Shown here piece after piece: positions 19,546-27,739 of a stretch of 64,000 nucleotides of DNA. Source of the stretch: Candidatus Zixiibacteriota bacterium (lineage in GTDB: Bacteria > Zixibacteria > MSB-5A5 > GN15 > FEB-12); the NCBI GenBank assembly GCA_029860345.1, contig JAOUBJ010000004.1, positions 124,001-188,000 on the forward strand, written 5' to 3'. A program made the translations under genes and the position numbers. The notes below the pieces were generated by a model. The model saw only the letters and a program-made list of their open reading frames with translations, had not been told where the DNA came from and made no database searches. How positions within the stretch are numbered: position 1 is the first letter of the stretch; each line of letters begins with the position of its first letter.

Positions 19546-21060
19546 TTAACAGTGATTAGTATGCTTTGACAGGGATTCTGCGCCACCGTGAAGGGAGTAA
19601 AAATTACCCAGCCCCAGACCACGAAGCTGATGAGCTAACCGTTTGCTGGTGTTACCATGCTCGCAGATCAGCAGGTATTCTCGGCCCGGTGGCAAGGTTT
19701 GCAGATGCTCAAGGCTGGGCTGCCCGACGGTCTGAGATTCGTTGGGAATTCCGGAATCGACAAGCCCGCTGGCCTCGGCTCTGAGATCGACGGTCACAAA
19801 CCTGCTCGGATGGTTGGCGACGTTCCGAGAGTCAACTTCGAACTCACCGAATTGACTCGCTCTGGCCGCTGGCCTTGGGCTGTCGGTATCGGCATCCGGA
19901 CAGCAGACAGAACAACCCACCCGTTGCATACGGCGGTACCGCTGAATCGCGAGACTCTGTAAATCGATGAGGATACCATGATCGGCCGATGTTGGTTTCA
20001 TACCAAGCAAGAGACTGATGACTTCACCGGCCTGCAGCGTGCCGACCAGGTTGGGCACGACACCCATGATACCCGATTCCGTGCAGCCGGTGACACAATC
20101 GTCGTTCGGCGTGTTATCAGAGAGGCAATTAAAGCAGCCGCCTGAGTCTTGGGTGAAGAAAGTGTGCAAAACCGCCTGCCAGTGATGAACCGCTGCCAGC
20201 ACCAACGGCGTCTGTGTGTCCAGACATTTCCTGTTGAGCAGGTATTTCGTTTCGAGATTGTCGGTTCCATCGACCACGACGTCAAAACCATCAAGCATGT
20301 GCAGGGATTCGTCGGTGGATACTCGGAGTGAGTGGGCTTCGATTTTAACGAATGGATTCAACGCCTCAAGGCGCTCTTTGGCTGCGACCGCTTTGTCACG
20401 TCCGACATCGTCGACCGTATATAGAGTCTGTCGGTGCAGGTTGGAGGTCTCCACCTTATCATGATCAAAAACGGCCAGCCGACCGACTCCAGCAGCAGCC
20501 AGATTGGTCAGTACCGGGCATCCCAACCCGCCGGCGCCGACCACAGCTACCCGGGCGTTTTTCAGCCGCTCTTGTCCCGATGTCCCGACCTGGGGCAACA
20601 ACCGTTGTTTTGAGTAGTAGTCGCTTTCTGAGAGGTCGGGTTTCCCGGTGTGGGTGCAACTTACCCAGTCGATACTTCCGTCGGTGTAGAACTCTTTCTT
20701 CCAGATAGGTACGCGCCTTTTGATCTCATCGATAACGTACCGACAAGCCTCGAAAGCGGCCGCCCGATGCGCGGCCAGGACACCTATCCAAATCGCAACC
20801 TCGCCGATCTGAAGCGAACCCACCCGGTGCACAGCCTCAATTTTGATTATGTCAAATTTATCAATCGCCTCAGCAACTATTCGCCTGCCTTCTTTTGTCG
20901 CCAGAGCATCATAGGCATGGTATTCGAGGCTGCCTACCGACCGTCCTTGGTGCCGGTTGCGCACTCTGCCTTCAAAAGATGCGAGAGCCCCGGCGGAATC
21001 GCTGGTGAACCCTCGGGTAATGGCTGCTACATCGATCTCTGTCCGGGCAATCTCAAACAC
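19546..21060 (-). CDS. MoaE-MoeB-rhodanese fusion protein of molybdopterin synthesis
   Basis: One polypeptide carries three activities of molybdopterin dithiolene formation. Residues 1-140 are MoaE, the large molybdopterin synthase subunit, with catalytic Lys121/Lys122 in VPIWKKEFY. Residues about 145-390 are MoeB, which adenylates the MoaD C-terminus: nucleotide loop GAGGLG (175-180), SNLHRQ, and zinc cysteines C309/C312 and C383/C386. Residues about 400-504 are a reduced rhodanese-like domain with active-site Cys466 in CEHGNTS, expected to pass sulfur to MoaD. The gene starts with GTG, three bases after the moaD stop. MoeB-rhodanese fusions are known (MOCS3/Uba4); adding MoaE in front is unusual. 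Confidence 0.88.
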   Translation of the reverse strand: MFEIARTEIDVAAITRGFTSDSAGALASFEGRVRNRHQGRSVGSLEYHAYDALATKEGRRIVAEAIDKFDIIKIEAVHRVGSLQIGEVAIWIGVLAAHRAAAFEACRYVIDEIKRRVPIWKKEFYTDGSIDWVSCTHTGKPDLSESDYYSKQRLLPQVGTSGQERLKNARVAVVGAGGLGCPVLTNLAAAGVGRLAVFDHDKVETSNLHRQTLYTVDDVGRDKAVAAKERLEALNPFVKIEAHSLRVSTDESLHMLDGFDVVVDGTDNLETKYLLNRKCLDTQTPLVLAAVHHWQAVLHTFFTQDSGGCFNCLSDNTPNDDCVTGCTESGIMGVVPNLVGTLQAGEVISLLLGMKPTSADHGILIDLQSLAIQRYRRMQRVGCSVCCPDADTDSPRPAARASQFGEFEVDSRNVANHPSRFVTVDLRAEASGLVDSGIPNESQTVGQPSLEHLQTLPPGREYLLICEHGNTSKRLAHQLRGLGLGNFYSLHGGAESLSKHTNHC

Positions 21061-21063
21061 AAC

Positions 21064-21306
21064 TCAACCCCCGGCCACCGGCGGAATAAACACGACCTGA
21101 TCGCCGTCGGTTAACTCAGTGTTCATTGTTGCGAATTCCTCGTTGATGGCAACCTGGGTAACGGAAGAGTCGAGTGAGAACAAGTAGCGGTCACGCAATT
21201 CATCATAGAGATTGGCCGCCGTGTGGGCGCTGGTTGAAACAGTTTCCGAATCAACTCCGGTCTCTTCTTTGAGTTTGGCGAAGTACAGCATCTTGATCTG
21301 CTTCAT
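21064..21306 (-). CDS. moaD: Molybdopterin synthase sulfur-carrier subunit MoaD
   Basis: Ubiquitin-like small protein whose C-terminal Gly-Gly (VAGG) is adenylated by MoeB and thiocarboxylated, then donates sulfur in molybdopterin synthase. Length (80 residues) and the start KMLYFAKLKEETG match MoaD. DGDQVVFIPPVAGG is the canonical end. It lies between moaA and the MoaE-MoeB fusion with which it must interact, and three bases separate it from the fusion gene. GGAGAGG precedes the ATG. Confidence 0.93.
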   Translation of the reverse strand: MKQIKMLYFAKLKEETGVDSETVSTSAHTAANLYDELRDRYLFSLDSSVTQVAINEEFATMNTELTDGDQVVFIPPVAGG

Positions 21307-21334
21307 CTGATCCTCTCCATATCTGCCGTCATGC

Positions 21335-22306
21335 TCAACCTCCGATTTCGTTCATGTTTTGAGGCACTTCGTAGATCCTGCCGGTCGGCTTCAATTTGAG
21401 TGTCTTATGAAACACTTCGTCAAGCTGGTCGTCGTTCTTATAGGCAATGTCATGGCCTTCTTCTTTCATCAGACATGGCCTCAGTTTGCCGGTCGAGGAC
21501 AAACGCCAGCGAGAACAAGCGCCACAGAACGGCTTGGACTCCGATGCTATGATTCCGATCTTGGCGCCGGAAGTGGTCTTGAAATTGATCGAGGTTGAAT
21601 CGTAAGAAGCCGTACGGACTTCGAGTTGGTATCGCCCGCGGATTATCTCGAGAATGTCATCGGCCGGAATGAAGTTGCTTATCTGGTTTTCACGCGCCTG
21701 ACCGATCCGCATAAGTTCCAGAAAACGAACTTCGATCCCCGTTCGTTCGCTGAAGTCGACAAAGTCCAGAATCTCATCGTCGTTGACATCACGCATGGCC
21801 AGAACATTGAGTTTGGTGTGAAAACCTTGATCGTTGGTGGCTTCTATGGCCCGCATGACTCTCGTGAAATGTTTGGAGTGAGTAATCTGGTTGAAACGTT
21901 CTTCCTTGAGAGAGTCCAGACTGATGTTGATATGTTTACAATTGGTCGTCTTGAGAAACGGCAGCAGCCGCTCGAGCTTTGATGCGTTGGTAGTCAGAGC
22001 CAGCATCTTAAGCGGCAGTTCCGAAAGCCGTGTGACGATCTCATTGAACTCAGGGCGCATGGTCGGCTCGCCGCCTGTCAGTCTGATTTCTTCGACCCCG
22101 TAATCCAGAAGTATCCGGCACAAGCGCACTATTTCATCGGGCGGAATACGGTTGCTGCGATGAGGAAATCTGGCGTCCAGAGGCATGCAATAATGACAGC
22201 GGAAATTGCAGTCTTCCAAAAGGGAGACACGGAGCTTGCGCACTTTTCTTCCGTGGCTATCGATCAGGGGCAGTTTGGTGGTTCGGGCCGGGCTTACAGA
22301 TTCCAT
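21335..22306 (-). CDS. moaA: GTP 3',8-cyclase MoaA (radical SAM)
   Basis: First enzyme of molybdenum cofactor synthesis, converting GTP to 3',8-cyclo-GTP. The radical SAM cluster Cys are C33, C37 and C40 (CNFRCHYC). The SAM-binding GGEP is present (78-81). The second 4Fe-4S cluster ligands are C261, C264 and C278, and the protein ends in the Gly-Gly needed for activity. Length of 323 residues is normal. It heads the operon moaA-moaD-moaE/moeB. moaC, mogA and moeA are not in this window. No molybdenum cofactor riboswitch could be recognised in the 195-base leader. Confidence 0.95.
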   Translation of the reverse strand: MESVSPARTTKLPLIDSHGRKVRKLRVSLLEDCNFRCHYCMPLDARFPHRSNRIPPDEIVRLCRILLDYGVEEIRLTGGEPTMRPEFNEIVTRLSELPLKMLALTTNASKLERLLPFLKTTNCKHINISLDSLKEERFNQITHSKHFTRVMRAIEATNDQGFHTKLNVLAMRDVNDDEILDFVDFSERTGIEVRFLELMRIGQARENQISNFIPADDILEIIRGRYQLEVRTASYDSTSINFKTTSGAKIGIIASESKPFCGACSRWRLSSTGKLRPCLMKEEGHDIAYKNDDQLDEVFHKTLKLKPTGRIYEVPQNMNEIGG

Positions 22307-22501
22307 CCGGATTCCTATTCAGAAGTTTGACGACCAACGCTGCTTACAACGATCCATATTGACTACGTTGTCGATGCCAAATAAACGCAGGCCGCGGTGG
22401 CATTGTTCCTGGGTTTGTGAGGGTGGTGGTAGAACCGCGTCTGGTTCCGCCGGCTACAAATGGGGCTTATTCGCTTAGTACCGCTACGGACTAGCGCAGT
22501 T

Positions 22502-23431
22502 TCAATCCAAGCCGGTGGTTTTCTTTGCAGCTAAGGTCCAGGTTCGGATTTCTGATACCGTTTCGTCAGGGATGTTCCTACTGAATTCGACTAGACGGCA
22601 TCTGTCGAGAAGGACACCAGCTAAAGTATTGTATTCTTCCCATTTGGCCCTGTCTACCGCCTCTGATACGCAAAACGCTTTCAATGGAGTGACAAAAACG
22701 TTCCCTTCGATCCACAATCTAACGAAATCACCGGGTTGTAGCTGTGTCGTCGAATCACGCCAGCTCGTGCCTGTCTTGCATTGAGCAAAGACGATTAGCT
22801 GACCGGGCAAACCGTCAGCAAATGGAACCCAGGCAACCGCATCCAACTTGCCATCCTTCGTATATGTGAGCGTGTTGTGTGGGTTACGAAATCCAGAACC
22901 TTCACGAAGTTCCTGACATAGATTGTCAACCTTATTCCGAAACGTACTTTGGCTGGAAGTTCCAAAGACAAGAGATCGCGCCTTCGACTGCCCAAGGTAA
23001 GTCTTCAAAACCTGAGCCGAAAGAGTCTCAAGCAAATATGTGCCATCAATGCTGGCATGGATGCGATTATCCTTCATCTTCAGGCGCGTACTAAGTAGAA
23101 GGTACATGTACACTATTGACTGAGCGTTTTCGGGATCGGGACAATCGCACTTTAAGACCGTACCTGTCGAGTCAAGAGTAAAGGGATAGCCCGAGCCGCA
23201 GGCAGTTTCCCTATGTTCAATTTCATTCATGACTTCGTCAAGCATCTCTGCGTGCTTATCCTCATCATCATGGCAGCCATCATTTGTTTCGTTGTCGTCA
23301 AGTCGCCCGAGGTCTGCAACGATTTCACTTTCCGATGTGCTTCCACGAATCCAGCACAACAGTTCAGCATAGTCTGCTAACTCATGTGTGCCCGCTTGTG
23401 CAGACGGCGGATGCGGTAATTTGAACGTCAT
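22502..23431 (-). CDS. Putative restriction-type nuclease (PD-(D/E)xK-like, QxK variant)
   Basis: No named family recognised. The C-terminal half has the layout of a PD-(D/E)xK nuclease: KLDAVAW with Asp197, then LIVFAQCKTG with Gln217 and Lys219. This is the D...QxK pattern of Mrr-like enzymes. Glu135 in a preceding helix (YLLETLS) could complete the site. The N-terminal 110 residues are acidic and hold a CDCP motif. The ATG touches the stop of the ParB-like gene (TGAATG), so the two are translationally coupled. With the methyltransferase further upstream, a DNA-cleaving role is inferred. The DNA is visibly A+T-richer than the flanking moa and dnaX genes. Confidence 0.5.
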   Translation of the reverse strand: MTFKLPHPPSAQAGTHELADYAELLCWIRGSTSESEIVADLGRLDDNETNDGCHDDEDKHAEMLDEVMNEIEHRETACGSGYPFTLDSTGTVLKCDCPDPENAQSIVYMYLLLSTRLKMKDNRIHASIDGTYLLETLSAQVLKTYLGQSKARSLVFGTSSQSTFRNKVDNLCQELREGSGFRNPHNTLTYTKDGKLDAVAWVPFADGLPGQLIVFAQCKTGTSWRDSTTQLQPGDFVRLWIEGNVFVTPLKAFCVSEAVDRAKWEEYNTLAGVLLDRCRLVEFSRNIPDETVSEIRTWTLAAKKTTGLD

Positions 23432-24532
23432 TCAGCTCTCCGTCCGACGAGCCTTTTTGCCCGGACTTATCTTGCGTTCCATCTGCTCATAAATATCATC
23501 GGCCAGGTTGGCAACTGTACCGGCGATACGAAGAAGTTCTTCTGAATTATCATAGCCGGCGGTGAGATGGCTGGCGGCCCGTTGGAGTTCGCGCTTGGCT
23601 GCGAGCAGAGCTTCTCCGAAGACCTTAGTCGGTGGAAGACTTAACTCAAAAGAAGCTGCCAAGCCATTACCCTTTCTGAGGGAATCAACAGCCTCAAGAT
23701 TGGCTAAGACATCATCGAGTTGGCCAAGGTGAGGGTTTTGCGATTGAACAACCGGGGGTATGTCAGCCTTCTTGCTTCCATACAGCCAAACACACAACTC
23801 CCCGAGTTTTTTCAGCGCTTCTCTTGGAACTGGATTTCTGGTTTCGGCGTCCGCAGGTTTTAGCGTAAGAAACTTGCTGATGCCGTTGTAACCCAACCCG
23901 GTATACAGATGAGAAAAGGCGAATCGCTGACGAAACCGATCTTCGCGATCATAGACATTCTCCCGCTCCGCTTGCTCTATGACCATCAAGCCGCGATAGA
24001 GGCGCTGCACTGTCTTGTGCCGGTCGCCAATCTGCTCCGCGATGTCCTCCAGTGAGATGTTGTATTCATTGTGAATACTCGAAATGTACTTGGCCTTGGC
24101 ATAGCTGGTCCATTTTGCTGGACCGTTAACATGCTTGAATCCGAGATAATGCCAAGCATCCTTACGTCCTGAGATAGTAGCGGGCAGGTTGTTAAGTTCC
24201 GCAGGATCGAAGTTGGTTACTGTAGGAATACCCCATCCCATCGATTTAGCGAGGTCTGGAACTGTGAGTGCCTTTACAGCAGCGAGTCGCCGGTTCCCCT
24301 CGATAACAATGTACTTTTCGTCTTCTATCGTAACTATCAGCGGTTCATGTGGAAAGAAGCCACACGCTGAAATAGATTGAACGAGTTCTTTCACATCCAT
24401 TGCATCCCAAAGGATGGTAATGATATCGTCATCGGTTGTTCTATCGGTGATCCCATACTCGGCAAGCCGGGGGTTTTTCCAGTCAAAGTGCAAGTCCGCA
24501 GTCGGCAGTTGAACAATCTCCGAATTGGGCAT
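23432..24532 (-). CDS. ParB/Srx-fold N-terminal domain protein of a methyltransferase cassette
   Basis: The first 95 residues form a ParB/sulfiredoxin-like domain. PNSEIVQLPTADLHFDWKNPR opens it and VIEGNRRLAAVKAL (76-89) is the phosphate-binding box, the equivalent of GERR in chromosomal ParB. A helix-turn-helix-like segment follows (about 160-185: ISLEDIAEQIGDRHKTVQRLY). The C-terminal 180 residues are helical with no recognised domain. It is not a chromosomal ParB, because there is no parA neighbour. It lies 12 bases after the methyltransferase with AAGGAG before its ATG, and directly before the nuclease. It may bind DNA and use NTP to direct the other two proteins. Confidence 0.72.
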   Translation of the reverse strand: MPNSEIVQLPTADLHFDWKNPRLAEYGITDRTTDDDIITILWDAMDVKELVQSISACGFFPHEPLIVTIEDEKYIVIEGNRRLAAVKALTVPDLAKSMGWGIPTVTNFDPAELNNLPATISGRKDAWHYLGFKHVNGPAKWTSYAKAKYISSIHNEYNISLEDIAEQIGDRHKTVQRLYRGLMVIEQAERENVYDREDRFRQRFAFSHLYTGLGYNGISKFLTLKPADAETRNPVPREALKKLGELCVWLYGSKKADIPPVVQSQNPHLGQLDDVLANLEAVDSLRKGNGLAASFELSLPPTKVFGEALLAAKRELQRAASHLTAGYDNSEELLRIAGTVANLADDIYEQMERKISPGKKARRTES

Positions 24533-24544
24533 GACTTCTCCTTC

Positions 24545-25432
24545 CTATGCGATTTCCGACAAAGGGTTCTCGTCCCGGCCCATGCGGCAGGTAGACGGCA
24601 TCACGATATTATCTGGCGCAATGATCAACTCTTGGGCTGACCGCTTTGACTGTAATGAGTAACGAATCGGCAGCAACGCCACCTTGCGTGACTGATACAG
24701 TTCTCGTACAAGTGCGCTATCATCGTAGGACATAATCCACGGTAGTGTCTTCTGAGTACGTAGATACTTAGCCAGGAACTTGTGGTCTTTTGCCTCGTAC
24801 GCATTCAAGTAAAGACGTTGTCCTTTGTTCACATAGGGTGGATCGATGTAAACAAAAACACGCTTTCTTCCGCGTCCACGCGGCAGATTCGTCTTCAGAA
24901 AATCGATGGCATCTTTTCGAGAAACATGAATGTTCTTTCGCATCCTGCTGAGCCTTAAGATGCGCTCGGTCAAGGTGTCTCGGTAGAAACGTACACCCAT
25001 GGACCACGCTCCAGATTGCTCATACCCCCCGATCGGCCCCGAACCCGTAAGAACACCCGACCTATTACACCGATTCATGTAGAATGCTGCGAAACCCACA
25101 TCGAACAAACGGTATTTCGACGGATGCGAACAGATTTCGTGTTGCCTCCTCCATTCCGCAATAGTTAATGGCACTGATGCGATACGCTCAACAAACCGGT
25201 CGGTGCGATGGAGAGCGGCTCGCCAGAAGGCATAAATACGGACATCGGCGTCATTCAGATAGACTTCGGGGACTACTCCGTTCTTCAGCAACGTAAGGGC
25301 AGCACCCGCGCCTCCTGCGTAGGGCTCGAAATAGGCGCAGCCCCTGAGATCGTTTTGGTCAATGACGTCGGTGAGAAACTCGGAAAGAATGGTCTTCCCC
25401 CCGGGATACCGAAGTGGGCTGGGATATCTCAT
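24545..25432 (-). CDS. D12-class DNA adenine N6-methyltransferase (Dam family)
   Basis: Transfers methyl from SAM to adenine in DNA. The N-terminus PSPLRYPGGK is the D12-family start. FEPYAGGAGAAL (35-46) is the SAM-binding motif I. YIDPPY (195-200) contains the catalytic DPPY. I chose the ATG at 25432 because GGAG lies eight bases upstream and the family begins here; the frame stays open for 234 more codons, but that stretch runs antisense through the start of dnaX and shows no family similarity. Length (295) suits Dam/DpnM-type enzymes. It heads a three-gene operon with the ParB-like and nuclease genes. The recognition site cannot be predicted. Confidence 0.92.
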   Translation of the reverse strand: MRYPSPLRYPGGKTILSEFLTDVIDQNDLRGCAYFEPYAGGAGAALTLLKNGVVPEVYLNDADVRIYAFWRAALHRTDRFVERIASVPLTIAEWRRQHEICSHPSKYRLFDVGFAAFYMNRCNRSGVLTGSGPIGGYEQSGAWSMGVRFYRDTLTERILRLSRMRKNIHVSRKDAIDFLKTNLPRGRGRKRVFVYIDPPYVNKGQRLYLNAYEAKDHKFLAKYLRTQKTLPWIMSYDDSALVRELYQSRKVALLPIRYSLQSKRSAQELIIAPDNIVMPSTCRMGRDENPLSEIA

Positions 25433-25687
25433 TGCCGATCTCCATTCCTCTCCAAATGCAGTCGGCGCTGCATGTTCGGAAGCAGTCGTCATGGGCATGG
25501 TCCGTAGTCTCAGCGTTTGAGTCATAGCTCTTTGGCGCCTATCGATAGTAATGTCGTTATCCATGAATTCAATGTCAACAATTGCGTTACGGCCATGACA
25601 CCCCCGCCGGGCACTGACTAAGTGGTGGTGAAGCCCTTTATAAAATATGATTCCCCAGCCGGTCGGTTTTGCGTATATTGGTTGTCT

Positions 25688-27364
25688 ATGAGCTATCTGG
25701 TGTTGGCCCGCAAGTATCGTCCGCAACGATTTGAAGACATCGTGGCCCAGGAGCATGTCAGCCGCACCCTGCAAAACGCCGTCAAGAACGACCGCGTGGG
25801 CTCCGGCTATCTGTTCTGTGGACCCCGAGGCACCGGCAAAACAACCACCGCGCGCGTACTGGCCAAGGCTCTCAACTGTGTCAACGGTCCCACGCCCGAT
25901 CCGTGTGGCCAGTGTGACGCCTGCAAAGAGATCACGGCCGGGAGTTCGCTGGATGTACTCGAAATCGACGCCGCCTCCAACACCGGCGTCGACGACGTGC
26001 GCACGCTGCGGGAAAACGTCCGCTATCTGCCGGCCGGTGGCAAGAAACGAATCTATATCATAGACGAAGTGCATCGGCTCTCCGGGGCCGCTTTCGATGC
26101 TCTGCTGAAAACGCTGGAGGAGCCGCCGCCGCATGTGATATTCATGTTCGCCACGACCGAACCGACCAAAGTGCCGGAGACTATTATGTCTCGCACCCAG
26201 CGCTTCGACCTCAAACGGGTCTCGGCCAAGGCGCTGGCCTCACATCTGACCTTGATTGCGCGCAAAGAAGGACTTGAAATCGAGGAGGCGGCCATCAGTT
26301 TGCTGGCCCGCAAGGCCGACGGCTCGGTACGTGATAGTCTGTCGCTGTTGGATCAATTGACCGCCTTTGCCTCGGAGAAAATAACCAGCGAGACGGTGGT
26401 TTCCGCGCTGGGACTGGTCGACCGTCAGATGTTGTTCAGTTTCGTCAACGCTGTTGCCGCCCGTGACAGCAAGGGTGTACTGGCCTTGATCAGGCAGGTG
26501 ATCGAAGGTGGCGGCGATATCTCAGACTTTACAGCCGAGTTGTTGGAACACCTCAGACTGTTGATGGTCTTGGCCACGGATGAAGAAGCCGGTCAGTTGC
26601 TCGGTTTTAGCGGCGACGAGTTGACCGAGCTTTCGCAACAGGCCGGGAATTTCGCGTTGGGCGATATTGTCCGCATGATCAAGATAGGTATGGACCTCAA
26701 CCGTGACCTCAAAAGCAAAAGCGGTCTGGATGAACGACTGCTTTTGGATGTCGCCGCCATCAAGATGGCCGAGATGGAGGGAACGGTTCGCTTTGAAGAG
26801 ATTCTCGCCCACCTGAAACAGGGACCGGCTCCAACCGCCACCGGCAATCTGTTCGGGCCCGATCAAAAAAAAAAGGGTGAACCACAGGCCAGCGCAGGAT
26901 TGAAATTAGTCAGAAGTGAAGAGCCACCTCAGGCGCCAATCGCGGAGCCGTTCAAATCGCGGGCCGTCAATTTGGTTATGATGCGGACAGGCTGGAAAAG
27001 TTTTATTGGTCGTCTCAAACAGAAGAACAGTATGCTGGCCTCGCAGCTGGCTATGGCTGAAGTCCGTGATGTTAAGGACAATCGAATTTTGGCCGTATTT
27101 GGTCGGTCGGCCGGGGTGGCCCGTCAGTTGGCCGAAAAACCAGCCAATGTGAGCCTGATCAAAGCGGCCTTGGCCGATCAGTTTGCCGCTAATCTGAGTA
27201 TAACATTCGAGACCGACTCACAGAAAGATGACGAAAAAATCGATAACGATAAAAAACAGTCCACGAGTGTCGATCTAAAGAAACTGGTGGAAGAATCACC
27301 GCGACTGCAAAAACTGATGGAGAAAGTTGACGGCGAGATCATCGGGGTAAGAAACGGTGAATAA
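25688..27364 (+). CDS. dnaX: DNA polymerase III subunits gamma/tau
   Basis: Clamp-loader ATPase of the replicative polymerase. It starts MSYLVLARKYRPQRFEDIVAQ, the universal DnaX opening, so I use the ATG at 25688 rather than the longer frame. The Walker A motif is GPRGTGKTT (45-53). Zinc ligands are C64, C73, C76 and C79. DEVHRLSG is Walker B, and SRTQRFDLKR contains the arginine finger region. The C-terminal tau part ends at residue 558. A run of ten A at 26865-26874 lies at codons 393-396; a -1 shift there gives G then stop and a gamma form of about 397 residues. It forms a conserved block with ebfC and recR. Confidence 0.96.
   Translation: MSYLVLARKYRPQRFEDIVAQEHVSRTLQNAVKNDRVGSGYLFCGPRGTGKTTTARVLAKALNCVNGPTPDPCGQCDACKEITAGSSLDVLEIDAASNTGVDDVRTLRENVRYLPAGGKKRIYIIDEVHRLSGAAFDALLKTLEEPPPHVIFMFATTEPTKVPETIMSRTQRFDLKRVSAKALASHLTLIARKEGLEIEEAAISLLARKADGSVRDSLSLLDQLTAFASEKITSETVVSALGLVDRQMLFSFVNAVAARDSKGVLALIRQVIEGGGDISDFTAELLEHLRLLMVLATDEEAGQLLGFSGDELTELSQQAGNFALGDIVRMIKIGMDLNRDLKSKSGLDERLLLDVAAIKMAEMEGTVRFEEILAHLKQGPAPTATGNLFGPDQKKKGEPQASAGLKLVRSEEPPQAPIAEPFKSRAVNLVMMRTGWKSFIGRLKQKNSMLASQLAMAEVRDVKDNRILAVFGRSAGVARQLAEKPANVSLIKAALADQFAANLSITFETDSQKDDEKIDNDKKQSTSVDLKKLVEESPRLQKLMEKVDGEIIGVRNGE
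26865..26880 (+). promoter_or_regulatory. A10 slippery run in dnaX with immediate -1 stop
   Basis: Ten consecutive A (26865-26874) are followed by GGG and TGA. In frame 0 the codons read CAA AAA AAA AAG GGT GAA. In the -1 frame, or after gain of one A in the mRNA, they read AAA GGG TGA. That is the arrangement by which Thermus thermophilus (transcriptional slippage on A9) and Escherichia coli (ribosomal shift) make gamma. No strong upstream Shine-Dalgarno or downstream hairpin is obvious, which favours polymerase slippage. Confidence 0.65.
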
Positions 27365-27397
27365 CAGAAGAACGACAGACCTACACAGGAGATGATT

Positions 27398-27724
27398 ATG
27401 GGTAAGGGCGGCATCGGCAATATGATGAAGCAGGTTCAACAGATGCAGGCCAAGATGGAGGCAATTCAGGCCGAACTGGAACAGACCGAAGTGGAAGGAA
27501 CTGCAGGCGGCGGTATGGTCAAAGTGGTAGCCAACGGTAAACAGGATATCGTGTCGGTCACCATTGATCCGGAAGTGGTCGATCCCGATGACGTTGAGAT
27601 GCTGCAGGACCTTATCCTAGCCGCGATCAGTCAGGCTCGCACCAAGGCGCAGGAATTGCAAACAGAAAAAATGGCCAGCCTTACCGGCGGCCTGAATATA
27701 CCCGGGATGAACCTGCCGTTCTAA
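27398..27724 (+). CDS. YbaB/EbfC family nucleoid-associated protein
   Basis: Small DNA-binding protein that forms a dimer and coats the nucleoid. The family core is present: a Met/Gln-rich helix (NMMKQVQQMQAKMEAIQAEL), then VEGTAGGGMVKVVANGKQ and the DPEVVDPDDVEMLQDLI helix. I use the second ATG (27398) because AGGA lies seven bases before it, whereas the ATG at 27392 is too close. It sits between dnaX and recR, the classical bacterial order, and is probably co-transcribed with both. Confidence 0.93.
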   Translation: MGKGGIGNMMKQVQQMQAKMEAIQAELEQTEVEGTAGGGMVKVVANGKQDIVSVTIDPEVVDPDDVEMLQDLILAAISQARTKAQELQTEKMASLTGGLNIPGMNLPF

Positions 27725-27739
27725 GCGGAAAGACCTGCC

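Noticed and set aside
22307-22501. Molybdenum cofactor riboswitch before moaA
   Set aside because: No match to the conserved core of the moco RNA could be recognised by eye.
23432-24532. Chromosome-partitioning ParB
   Set aside because: No parA or parS-like sites are nearby, the C-terminal region differs, and the gene is coupled to a methyltransferase and a putative nuclease.
25433-26134. A 234-codon N-terminal extension of the methyltransferase
   Set aside because: It is antisense to the start of dnaX, has no similarity to the D12 family, and a good ribosome site precedes the ATG at 25432.
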